Assembly: GCF_014199685.1 (NCBI RefSeq)
Contig: NZ_JACHNZ010000029.1
Span: forward strand, 1 to 51,543
Reading direction: 5' to 3'
Length of the DNA stretch: 51,543 nucleotides
Source of the DNA: Sphingosinicella soli
GTDB lineage: Bacteria; Pseudomonadota; Alphaproteobacteria; Sphingomonadales; Sphingomonadaceae
In this document: positions 39,896 to 47,862 of the stretch, in pieces
Layout: every line of letters starts with the position of its first letter
Position numbering within the stretch: the stretch's first letter is position 1
Translations under genes and position numbers: made by a program
The notes under the pieces: model-generated
What the model saw: only the letters and a program-made list of their open reading frames with translations
Told to the model about the DNA's origin: nothing
Databases searched by the model: none

Positions 39896-39938
39896 GGCAG
39901 CCTCGTATCGGTGAAGATCGAAACCGTGTTCGCAAACT

Positions 39939-40970
39939 TCAAGCCGCGCTTTCCTTGAGCATATCGAGCGCGACATCGACGATCATGTCCTCCTGGCCGC
40001 CGACCATCTTGCGGCGGCCGAGTTCGACGAGGATCGCGCGCGTATCGAGGCCGTATTCCCCCGCCGCCTTTTCCGCATGGCGAAGGAAGCTGGAATAGAC
40101 GCCCGTGTAGCCGAGCGTGAGGGTTTCGCGATCGACGCGGACAGGGCGGTCCTGCAAGGGGCGGACGAGATCTTCGGCGGCGTCCATCAGGGCATAGAGA
40201 TCGCAGCCGTGGTTCCAGCCGTGAACGTCGGCCGCGGCGATGAACACTTCGAGCGGGGCGTTGCCCGCGCCCGCGCCCATGCCCGCAAGGCTCGCATCGA
40301 CACGCACCGCGCCGTTCTGCACCGCCACGATGGAGTTCGCGACGCCGAGCGAGAGGTTGTGATGCGCATGGACACCGCGCTGCGTTTCCGGCTTCAGCAA
40401 GCGGTCGTAGGCCTGCAGGCGCGCGGCGTACTGATCCATCGTTAGCGCGCCGCCGCTGTCGGTTACGTACACGCAGTGCGCGCCGTAATCCTCCATCAGC
40501 TTCGCCTGTTTGGCGAGCGGTTCCGGTTCGGACATGTGGCTCATCATCAGGAAGCCGGACACATCCATGCCGAGGCCGCGCGCGTATTCGATATGCTGTT
40601 TCGAAACGTCCGCCTCCGTGCAGTGCGTTGCGACCCGCACCGAACGGACGCCGAGATCATAGGCGTGTTTCAGATCGTGGATCGTGCCGATGCCGGGTAG
40701 CAGCAGCGTCGTGAGGATGCTGTGTTCCAGCACCTCGGCGACGGCACCGATCCAGTCCCAATCGGTATGCGCGCCGAAGCCGTAATTGAACGAGCTTCCT
40801 GAAAGCCCGTCGCCATGCGCGACCTCGATGGCATCGACCTTGGCGCGGTCGAGCACCTTCGCGATCGCCTTCACATGATCGAGGCCATATTGGTGACGGA
40901 TGGCGTGCATCCCGTCGCGCAGCGTGACGTCCTGAATGTAGAGCTTAGTCTTGGTGGGGTCGAAGCTCAT
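39939..40970 (-). CDS. mhpE: 4-Hydroxy-2-oxovalerate aldolase
   Basis: 343 aa from the ATG at 40970. HMGL-like barrel with the catalytic V-T-L-R-D-G (Arg18, Asp19) and metal ligands in H-A-H-H-N. It splits 4-hydroxy-2-oxovalerate into pyruvate and acetaldehyde, which is passed by a channel to the dehydrogenase partner. Start overlaps the mhpF stop by 4 bp (ATGA). Last gene of the three-gene lower meta-cleavage operon. Confidence 0.95.
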   Translation of the reverse strand: MSFDPTKTKLYIQDVTLRDGMHAIRHQYGLDHVKAIAKVLDRAKVDAIEVAHGDGLSGSSFNYGFGAHTDWDWIGAVAEVLEHSILTTLLLPGIGTIHDLKHAYDLGVRSVRVATHCTEADVSKQHIEYARGLGMDVSGFLMMSHMSEPEPLAKQAKLMEDYGAHCVYVTDSGGALTMDQYAARLQAYDRLLKPETQRGVHAHHNLSLGVANSIVAVQNGAVRVDASLAGMGAGAGNAPLEVFIAAADVHGWNHGCDLYALMDAAEDLVRPLQDRPVRVDRETLTLGYTGVYSSFLRHAEKAAGEYGLDTRAILVELGRRKMVGGQEDMIVDVALDMLKESAA

Positions 40971-41899
40971 GCGGCCATCCTTTGCGCGATCTTTTCCGCA
41001 GTCTTCAGCGCCGCAGAGGTCATGATATCGAGATTGCCCGCATAGGCGGGGAGGTAGTGCGCGGCGCCTTCCACTTCGAGGAACACGGTGACCTTGAGGC
41101 CGGTGAATTCGCCGTCCATTTCCGGGATCCGCAATGGCCGGTTGGAGCCGATGTGTTCGAACTGAACCTTCTGCTTCATGCGGTAGCCGGGGACGTATTT
41201 CTGCACCTCGGCGACCATCGCCTCGACGGAGGCCTCGATCGCGGCGGTGTCGGCATCTTCGGCGAGGCAATAGACGGTATCGCGCATGATGAGCGGCGGT
41301 TCGGCGGGATTGAGCACGATAATCGCCTTGCCGCGCGTCGCGCCGCCGACCTCGACGATGGCGCGGCTCGTGGTTTCGGTGAACTCGTCGATGTTCGCGC
41401 GCGTGCCGGGGCCTGCGGATTTCGACGCGATCGACGCGACGATCTCGCCGTAATGCACCTTCGCGACGCGGCTCACGGCGCTCACGATCGGGATCGTCGC
41501 CTGACCGCCGCATGTCACCATGTTGACGTTGCGCTCATCGAGGTTGGCGTCGCCGTTCACCGGCGGGATCGTGAACGGGCCGATCGCGGCGGGGGTGAGA
41601 TCGATCACGCGCTTGCCGTGGGCCTGAAGGATTTCGTTGTGCTTCGCGTGCGCGCCGGCGGACGTGGCATCGAACACGATCGCGATGTCGGCGAATTCCG
41701 GCATGGCGACAAGGCCGTCTATGCCGCCCGCCGTGATCGGCACACCCATGCGCTGCGCGCGCTTCAGCCCGTCGGATTCCGGGTCGATGCCGACGAAGGC
41801 GCCCATTTCCAGCGTATCGGACAGGCGCATCACCTTTATCATCAGATCGGTGCCGATATTGCCCGAACCGATGATCGCGACCTTCACCTTCGCGCTCAT
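40967..41899 (-). CDS. mhpF: Acetaldehyde dehydrogenase (acylating)
   Basis: 310 aa from the ATG at 41899. NAD site G-S-G-N-I-G-T-D (residues 11-18), catalytic Cys130 in [11 protein letters not shown]. It turns acetaldehyde, channelled from MhpE, into acetyl-CoA. It overlaps both neighbours by 4 bp (ATGA), so the complex subunits are made in a fixed ratio. Confidence 0.96.
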   Translation of the reverse strand: MSAKVKVAIIGSGNIGTDLMIKVMRLSDTLEMGAFVGIDPESDGLKRAQRMGVPITAGGIDGLVAMPEFADIAIVFDATSAGAHAKHNEILQAHGKRVIDLTPAAIGPFTIPPVNGDANLDERNVNMVTCGGQATIPIVSAVSRVAKVHYGEIVASIASKSAGPGTRANIDEFTETTSRAIVEVGGATRGKAIIVLNPAEPPLIMRDTVYCLAEDADTAAIEASVEAMVAEVQKYVPGYRMKQKVQFEHIGSNRPLRIPEMDGEFTGLKVTVFLEVEGAAHYLPAYAGNLDIMTSAALKTAEKIAQRMAA

Positions 41900-42684
41900 G
41901 CGCCTGCCTTTCCGTAAGCGAACGAGACGCTGCCGAGCCCGCCGATGGTGGCGCGCACGCTGTCGCCGGGCTGGATGGGGGCCATCGGGCCGAGCGCGCC
42001 GGTGAGGATGATGTCGCCCGCGCGCAGCGGCTCGCCGCGCGCCGCGAGGGTCTGCGCGAGCCACGCGGCGGCGTTCAGGGGATGGCCGAGGCAGGCGCAG
42101 CCCGCACCGAGCGAGACGAGCGCACCGTTCACCTCCAGCGCCATGCCGCAGGTCCAGAGATCGAGCTCGGCGAGGGGTTTGCGGGTCTTGGACAGCGCGA
42201 ACATGGCCGAGGAGCCGTTGTCGGCGACGGTGTCGGCGAAGCTGATCTTCCAGTCGGCGATGCGGCTGTCGACGATTTCGATGGCGGCGGCGACTTCGGC
42301 GACGGCGGCCTCGATGTCTGCGCGCGTGATGTCCGGCCCGGCAAGGTCGCTGCCGAGGATGAGCGCGACCTCTGCCTCCGCCTTCGGCTGAATGAGGCGG
42401 CGGGACGGGATGACGCCGCCGTCGGCGACCTGCATATCTTCGAACAGCACACCGAAATCGGGCTGATCGACACCGAGCTGCTGCTGCACGGCCTTTGCCG
42501 TCAGCCCGACCTTGCGTCCCACGATGCGGCGGCCTGCGGCCTGCCAGTAGCGCGTGTTGATCGCCTGAACGGCGTAGGCGCCGTCTGTATCGTTCGGCTC
42601 CAGCACATCACGAAGCGGCGCGATCACCGCCCCCGAATAGGCGTCGCGCAGGCGCGCGGCGGTGGCTTCAAAGTCCTTGCCCAA
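41896..42684 (-). CDS. mhpD: 2-Keto-4-pentenoate (2-hydroxypenta-2,4-dienoate) hydratase
   Basis: 262 aa. TTG start at 42684 with AGGAG 8 nt upstream. FAH-fold hydratase: [16 protein letters not shown] (metal ligands Glu/Asp), [11 protein letters not shown]. It adds water to the dienoate formed from ring-cleavage products. First of mhpDFE here; overlaps mhpF by 4 bp. Confidence 0.95.
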   Translation of the reverse strand: MGKDFEATAARLRDAYSGAVIAPLRDVLEPNDTDGAYAVQAINTRYWQAAGRRIVGRKVGLTAKAVQQQLGVDQPDFGVLFEDMQVADGGVIPSRRLIQPKAEAEVALILGSDLAGPDITRADIEAAVAEVAAAIEIVDSRIADWKISFADTVADNGSSAMFALSKTRKPLAELDLWTCGMALEVNGALVSLGAGCACLGHPLNAAAWLAQTLAARGEPLRAGDIILTGALGPMAPIQPGDSVRATIGGLGSVSFAYGKAGA

Positions 42685-42719
42685 GGTCTACTCTCCTGTT
42701 TCTCGCGACCGATCATAGG

Positions 42720-42736
42720 CGCAAGCAACCATTGCG
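42720..42736. promoter_or_regulatory. Palindromic operator candidate between mhpD and the IclR gene
   Basis: CGCAA (42720-42724), 7 nt, TTGCG (42732-42736) forms a 5-bp dyad in the 84-bp divergent region. IclR regulators bind short palindromes between their gene and the target operon, so this is a likely site. No other dyad of this quality is seen there. Confidence 0.45.
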
Positions 42737-42768
42737 GACAGCGAGGCGATGGCGCTATTTCTCACCAG

Positions 42769-43530
42769 ATGAAAAAGGGAACCCCTTCGATCGCGGCGCT
42801 GGAGCGGGGCCTTGTGCTGCTCGGGGCTGTCGCGCGCGACCAGGCCCGGCGGCCCGCGCTCGAAATCGGGCAGGCGCTGGGCCTGCCGATCGCCACCACG
42901 CACCGCCTCGCCACGACGCTTGCGAAGGCGGGCTATCTGCACAGGGTGCGGCGGGGGCGCTATGTCGCGGGGCCGGCGCTGCTGGCTGTGAGCGAGACCG
43001 TTTCGGCGCGCGTCGCCGCCGCCGAAGCCACGCGCTCCGTGCTGGCCCGGCTTACGCGGAACACGGGGCTTTCGGCGCATCTGGGCTGCCTTGAAAGCAA
43101 CATGGTGACGTATCTTATCAAGGAAGGCAGCGAGCCGGGGCTTTTCACGCGCGAAGGCATCCAGCTCGAAGCCTATTGCTCGGGCATCGGCAAGGTGCTG
43201 CTCGCGCACCTGCCCGAGAAGGCGCAAGCCGAATACCTCGCAAACGGGCCGTTCATAGCGCTGACGCCGCGCACGATCACGGACCCCGCAGCATTGAGGG
43301 AGGCTTTCCGCCTGGCGCGCGAGAAGGGCTATGCGGTGGACGACGAGGAGGTCGTCTCGGGACTTACCTGTCTCGCCGTGCCCGTGCCTGCGGCAGATGG
43401 CGCCGTGACATTCGCGATATCTCTGTCGGGCGCCGGGGCGTGGCTTACAGGGCCCACGCGGCTCGCGCGGCTCCGCGCGGCCGCACTGGAGGCGGCCGAA
43501 GCCGTGCGGCCGTTCGCGGGGCTGGTTTAG
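42769..43530 (+). CDS. IclR-family transcriptional regulator
   Basis: 253 aa, ATG at 42769. The N-terminal winged helix (A-L-E-R-G-L-V-L-L-G-A-V-A, then L-P-I-A-T-T-H-R-L-A-T-T-L) is followed by the effector-binding domain (A-Y-C-S-G-I-G-K-V-L-L-A, G-Y-A-V-D-D-E-E-V-V-S-G-L-T-C-L-A-V-P-V). It is divergent from mhpD, and IclR proteins often control aromatic degradation, so it probably regulates this operon. The ribosome site is weak. Confidence 0.9.
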   Translation: MKKGTPSIAALERGLVLLGAVARDQARRPALEIGQALGLPIATTHRLATTLAKAGYLHRVRRGRYVAGPALLAVSETVSARVAAAEATRSVLARLTRNTGLSAHLGCLESNMVTYLIKEGSEPGLFTREGIQLEAYCSGIGKVLLAHLPEKAQAEYLANGPFIALTPRTITDPAALREAFRLAREKGYAVDDEEVVSGLTCLAVPVPAADGAVTFAISLSGAGAWLTGPTRLARLRAAALEAAEAVRPFAGLV

Positions 43531-43545
43531 CCGCCGCGCGCGGCG

Positions 43546-44829
43546 TCAGGAGAGGGTGGCCAGCAGGTCGGGGATGCGTGTGAACGCGAACGCCACCGCA
43601 CTGTCGGCGACGCCGTAGGGGATGAAGAGGCAATCCCTGTGACGCATCGCGCCGCATGTATAGACCACGTTGGGCACATACCCCTCGCGATCTTCTTCCG
43701 ATGCAGCGAGCAGCGGCGCGACCGTACGGCCGAGCACGCGCGACGGGTCTTTCTTGTCGAGCAGCACGGCGCCGATCGAATATTTGCGCATGGCGCCGAC
43801 GCCGTGGGTGAGCACGAGCCAGCCTTCATCGAGTTCTATCGGCGCACCGCAATTGCCGATCTGCAGCAGTTCCCATGAATATCGCGGCGAAAGCAGCAAT
43901 TCCCCGTCATCCCAATGGGTGAGCGTATCGGAACTGATGAGAAAGAGGTTCTCCCCATCCTGCCGGCCGATCATCATGTAGCGACCGTCGATCTTGCGGG
44001 GAAAGAGCCCCATGCCCTTGTTGCGCGCTGCCCGGCCCGTAAGCGGGGTCAGGTGGAAGCTGCGGAAATCGCGGGTCGAGAGCAGTTCCGACCGGATTTC
44101 GCGTCCGTTGTAGGCGGTGTAGGTGCCGAGCCATTCGTAGCTGCCGTCTTCGTGTTCGAAGCGCAGAAGGCGCAGGTCTTCAAGGCCGTTGGTCTGCGCC
44201 GCTGTAATCGGAAACAGCACCGTGCCGGACAGGGTGCTGTCCGCATGGCGATAGACGCAGACCGGACCTTCCTGCAGCCTTTCCTCGGGGTCGTGCGCAT
44301 CGGCGGCCGTGGCGAACGGCGGCTCCGGCGCCAGCTTGAGCTCGCCTTTGGCCCCCAGAATGCCTTCGCGGAAGGCGATCGAGGAAATATGCCCCTCGCC
44401 GACGGCGCGCAGCGAAAGCACGATACGCACGCTGTCCTCTTCAAGGCCGGACTGATCGACATGCGGTACGACGCTGGGGTTCATGAGCGCCGCTGCGGCA
44501 TAGCTGTATTCATGGCAGAAGTAGGCGCCGATGAGCTGCCGCCGCGCTGAGCTCAGCTGCGCCGTGTCGAGCTTCAGCGTGGATGCCACTTCCTCGCAGC
44601 GGGTGAGGAACACCTTCTGCGTCTGCCAGTGCCGCGCTTCGAAATCGCGCATGACGAGCGCAAGCTCCGCAGCGACCGTCGCTTCGTCGAGCGCGAGGAC
44701 GACATCGACGATGCGCCGGCTGCGGCTGGGCGCCGCAGTGGACGCCTGCCAGCCGAGGTGAAAGGGGCGCACGACCACACGCGACGGGTCGGCAGTCAGG
44801 CGGAGAGGCAACGTACGAATCGCTTGCAA
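43546..44829 (-). CDS. Glycoside hydrolase family 130 protein (phosphorylase-like)
   Basis: 427 aa from a TTG at 44829, 22 bp after the GT4 stop; a GTG at 44901 would add 24 residues and overlap that gene by 50 bp. The protein has the GH130 five-bladed propeller with G-L-F-P-R-K-I-D-G-R-Y, G-N-C-G-A-P-I, V-L-T-H-G-V-G and E-D-R-E-G-Y-V-P-N-V-V-Y. GH130 enzymes phosphorolyse or hydrolyse beta-mannosides, forming mannose-1-phosphate. Coupled to the GT4, it probably turns over the glycan that GT4 makes. Family by motif; substrate unknown. Confidence 0.8.
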   Translation of the reverse strand: MQAIRTLPLRLTADPSRVVVRPFHLGWQASTAAPSRSRRIVDVVLALDEATVAAELALVMRDFEARHWQTQKVFLTRCEEVASTLKLDTAQLSSARRQLIGAYFCHEYSYAAAALMNPSVVPHVDQSGLEEDSVRIVLSLRAVGEGHISSIAFREGILGAKGELKLAPEPPFATAADAHDPEERLQEGPVCVYRHADSTLSGTVLFPITAAQTNGLEDLRLLRFEHEDGSYEWLGTYTAYNGREIRSELLSTRDFRSFHLTPLTGRAARNKGMGLFPRKIDGRYMMIGRQDGENLFLISSDTLTHWDDGELLLSPRYSWELLQIGNCGAPIELDEGWLVLTHGVGAMRKYSIGAVLLDKKDPSRVLGRTVAPLLAASEEDREGYVPNVVYTCGAMRHRDCLFIPYGVADSAVAFAFTRIPDLLATLS

Positions 44830-44851
44830 GGTTTGGCCCTGTCTCTCCGGC

Positions 44852-47149
44852 TCAGGCGGAGAGCTTCTCCGCCGGATGCTGCTGTGCCGCCGATTCGGCA
44901 CGTTTTGAAAGCCTGATCATGGCACAAGACGACAATTGCAAGGCAAGGAGCGACTCCGCACCCTGATTGCGATTGACGCCGACCGGAGTCAAACCGTCGA
45001 AACACCCGCCGTCTGCCCGTGTCGCCAGCGGGGTGCCGAGGTCGTTGTGTCCCAGGAACCACTGGTAGCAACTGCGCCCGGCATCGAGCCAGAATCTGTC
45101 GCCCGTGACGTCGAATGCCGCGATGCAGGCTTCGAGCGTCGCGTGCGCTTCGAGCGGCTGTTGATCGAACGGCAGCGGCCGCTTGTAGCTGCGGCCGAAA
45201 CTCTCGCTTCCGACAGCGCGGAAATGCCCTGCGGGTGCAGTTTGCTGTTCGACGATCCAGCGCAGCATCGCGAGGCCGGTTTCGATGAACGCGGTATTCT
45301 TTAAAAAGCGCCCCGCCACCAGAAGCGCCTCGGGCAGGCGCGCATTGTCGTAGGCCAGCACGTTTTCGATCCAGGTCCAGTCCGGCCTCCGCGCGGCGTC
45401 GAGTATCCTGAGCAGCCGCGCGCCGGAGCCTTCGGCAATCGTGCGAGCGGCTGTATGATCCGGCACCGCTTCAAGCACGGCGACGGCGCCGAGCATGGCG
45501 AAGGCACTTGCCCGGGGCGACTCGAGCGTCATCGCACGGCTCGTCGTATCGAAAAGCTGCAAGCCCCATTCGCGATATTTTGAAAACGGCGATTCCCGTG
45601 CCGTTACGCCGAGCGCCCAGAGCGCGCGGCCGCAGGAATCCTCTGACCCTTCCTCTTCGCACCAACTGCGGTCGTACGCCATGAAGTTCCGGAATCGTCC
45701 ACGCGCGGGATTCCACGCATGCTGAACGAACGCGGCGTATACCGCAGTCCACTGATCGCGCAGCGTTTCATCCAGACCCGGCAGGCGGTGCATCAGAATA
45801 AGGGCGCGGGCATTGTCGTCGACACAATAACCGTGATCGCGGTCGGGCACGGCGAATATGCCGTGCTGCAGCATGCCGGTCGCATCGCTCATGCGCAGCA
45901 CGGCGCTCGGGTCGGGCGTCAGGATCGTCTCGACAAGCCGCGGCGACAACCGCGCGGGCTTTTCCTCATGTGACGCGGCGAGCAGAGCATGGGCCTTTCG
46001 CGCCAGCTCCGACCACAGCATCGAACGACCGCGATCGTAAGCCCGCGTGCTGTAGCCGAGGCGTGTGCGTGTATTGGACAGCAGATCCGAGACGGCCTCC
46101 GCCATTGCCTCGCTGTCGCGGAACGGAACGAGGATGCCGTGATCGTCATCCAGAATTTCCGTCGCATGCAGATAGGGCGTCGAAACCACCGGCTTGCCCA
46201 GACCCACCGCATAGCTGAGCGTGCCCGATGTGATTTGCGCAGGGTTCAGATACGGCGTGACGTAAATATCCGCCGCCTGCAGATGATCGAGCAGTTCGTC
46301 CTGTGCGACGAAGCGATCGATGAAGGTGACGTGCTGTTCGACATCGAGTTCGCGCGTAAGTGCCCTCAGGCGCTCGCGATACGTTTCGCCCTCGGTCCGC
46401 AGCAAGTTCGGGTGCGTGGCGCCGAGCACGATATAGAGCGCGTCGGTGTGCCGGGCCGCCACCCCGGACATCGCGCGGATCATCGTATCGATCCCTTTAT
46501 CGGGCGCGAGAAGACCGAAGGTGAGGATCACCTTGCGGTCTGTCCAGCCGAAAGCGGGTTTCAGCAGGCCGGGATCGACATGCTCGCGATCGGGAACGCC
46601 GTGCGGAATGACGCTGATGCGCGAAGCCGCAGTGCCGTAGGTCTCTTCAAGAATGGCCCGCCCGCGTTCCGCCATCACGATGATGCGGCTGCTTCGGGCG
46701 AGCAGCGCATTCATCACGCGGCGCTGATCCTCGTCAGGCTGTTCGAGAACGGTATGAAACGTGGTGATGACCGGCAGGCTCGTGCGCGCGAGCAAGTGGA
46801 GAATGAAATCGCCGGCGACGCCTCCGAATATGCCGAATTCGTGCTGCAGCCAGATCGCCTGCGCGCCGCTTTCCTCTATCATTTCAGCCGCTTCGGCGTA
46901 GGCGTCACGGTCTTGATCGTCCAGAACGCGGACATCCTGAGGATAACGATCGCGCGCTTCCTCTCCCTTCATCGCATAGAAATCGATGCCCAAGTCCGGG
47001 AAGGCCGCCGCCAGGGCATTGCGGCAATCGGTCGTGAACGTCGCGATGCCGCAGCGGCGGGGTTCGCTGTTGCCGATGAGCGCTATGCGGCCGAGGGGCG
47101 CAGCAGGCACGCGTTCGCTCGTGCAAATGTTCCGGGGCTGCGTGGTCAC
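44852..47149 (-). CDS. GT4 glycosyltransferase with C-terminal helical-toroid domain
   Basis: 765 aa. GTG start at 47149. The N-terminal 1-400 residues are a GT-B GT4 enzyme: G-N-S-E-P-R-R-C-G-I-A-T-F at the start, V-I-L-T-F-G-L-L-A-P-D-K-G-I-D-T-M-I-R-A (donor-binding), and P-Y-L-N-P-A-Q-I-T-S-G-T-L-S-Y-A-V-G (ExxxxxxxE-type region modified). Residues about 410-760 are an alpha/alpha-toroid with repeated W-helices (Y-C-V-D-D-N-A-R-A-L-I-L, D-Y-C-V... type), as in glucosyl-hydrolase-like domains. It makes a mannose- or glucose-containing glycan and may trim it. Starts with a 4-bp overlap (GTGA) with the hemerythrin gene. Confidence 0.87.
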   Translation of the reverse strand: MTTQPRNICTSERVPAAPLGRIALIGNSEPRRCGIATFTTDCRNALAAAFPDLGIDFYAMKGEEARDRYPQDVRVLDDQDRDAYAEAAEMIEESGAQAIWLQHEFGIFGGVAGDFILHLLARTSLPVITTFHTVLEQPDEDQRRVMNALLARSSRIIVMAERGRAILEETYGTAASRISVIPHGVPDREHVDPGLLKPAFGWTDRKVILTFGLLAPDKGIDTMIRAMSGVAARHTDALYIVLGATHPNLLRTEGETYRERLRALTRELDVEQHVTFIDRFVAQDELLDHLQAADIYVTPYLNPAQITSGTLSYAVGLGKPVVSTPYLHATEILDDDHGILVPFRDSEAMAEAVSDLLSNTRTRLGYSTRAYDRGRSMLWSELARKAHALLAASHEEKPARLSPRLVETILTPDPSAVLRMSDATGMLQHGIFAVPDRDHGYCVDDNARALILMHRLPGLDETLRDQWTAVYAAFVQHAWNPARGRFRNFMAYDRSWCEEEGSEDSCGRALWALGVTARESPFSKYREWGLQLFDTTSRAMTLESPRASAFAMLGAVAVLEAVPDHTAARTIAEGSGARLLRILDAARRPDWTWIENVLAYDNARLPEALLVAGRFLKNTAFIETGLAMLRWIVEQQTAPAGHFRAVGSESFGRSYKRPLPFDQQPLEAHATLEACIAAFDVTGDRFWLDAGRSCYQWFLGHNDLGTPLATRADGGCFDGLTPVGVNRNQGAESLLALQLSSCAMIRLSKRAESAAQQHPAEKLSA

Positions 47150-47652
47150 GCCGTGACGAGCTTCACGGCACTCGGCCGTGCGACGGGAAGCGCCTTCGAC
47201 GCGGCCTTCGCCATCAGCTCTTCCTTGCGGGCGAGCATCTGATCGCGGAGGGCAACGAGATCGACATCGGCCTTGCGCGCCTGCGCGAACATACCCTCCG
47301 ACGGGCGTTCTTCCTCGGCGACGTGGTGCTTGATCTCCTCGGAGAGCACGGTCACTTTCGCATCGTAATATTGCTCGTCGGGGAACGCGGACTGAAGGTC
47401 GTTGATGAGCACCTTGGCGCCGTCGTGTTCGACATAGCCTTCATCAAGCATGTCATCCTCGATCTTGCCGCGCAGGGCGGGATAGAAGATTTCTTCCTCG
47501 ATCATCGTATGAATTTTCAGCTCGGTGCAGATTTCCTGGACCAGTTCACGCTTGCGCTTGCTGTCGCGCGCCTTTTCGAAGGCTTCGAATAGGTCTTCAA
47601 CCTTGCGGTGATCCGCCTTCAGAAGTGCAATCGCATCCGTATACTCCGCCAT
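47146..47652 (-). CDS. Hemerythrin HHE-domain protein
   Basis: 168 aa, ATG at 47652 with AAGGAGA upstream. Four-helix hemerythrin-like protein with His/Glu ligands in L-K-A-D-H-R-K-V-E, I-H-T-M-I-E-E-E-I-F-Y-P-A, E-H-D-G-A-K and H-H-V-A-E-E-E-R. It binds a diiron site and may sense or store oxygen or nitric oxide, or bind iron. The C-terminal 40 residues are extra and helical. It leads the GT4-GH130 operon and has an exact EcfG-type promoter. Confidence 0.9.
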   Translation of the reverse strand: MAEYTDAIALLKADHRKVEDLFEAFEKARDSKRKRELVQEICTELKIHTMIEEEIFYPALRGKIEDDMLDEGYVEHDGAKVLINDLQSAFPDEQYYDAKVTVLSEEIKHHVAEEERPSEGMFAQARKADVDLVALRDQMLARKEELMAKAASKALPVARPSAVKLVTA

Positions 47653-47739
47653 GACCGAGTCTCCTTGACGCATGAATAAGGGGCTCACGAACGCGAAAGC
47701 GAACGTGGCAGTGCTGTCGATTGTCTAAGTTGTCCGCTC

Positions 47740-47765
47740 AACGCACGGCGAGCGTGACACGTTCC
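47740..47765 (-). promoter_or_regulatory. EcfG-type promoter of the hemerythrin-GT4-GH130 operon
   Basis: On the minus strand GGAAC (47765-47761) is followed after 17 nt by CGTT (47743-47740), an exact match to GGAAC-N16/17-CGTT. The -10 is about 88 bp upstream of the hemerythrin start. This places an oxygen-binding protein and a glycan pathway under the general stress sigma factor. Confidence 0.65.
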
Positions 47766-47842
47766 GCGATTCGTCGCACTGTCTGTAGACGGATTGAGCC
47801 GGAGAGCAAGGGGCACGCAAACCTTGCCCTGCCCCGCTGATA

Positions 47843-47862
47843 CTGAACGCCGGGGCGTTCAG
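47843..47862 (-). terminator. Hairpin overlapping the GT2 stop codon
   Basis: An 8-bp perfect stem (CTGAACGC at 47843-47850 with GCGTTCAG at 47855-47862, 4-nt loop CGGG) spans the stop codon of the GT2 gene. No T run follows on the minus strand, so it is a weak terminator or an mRNA-stability element. Confidence 0.35.
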
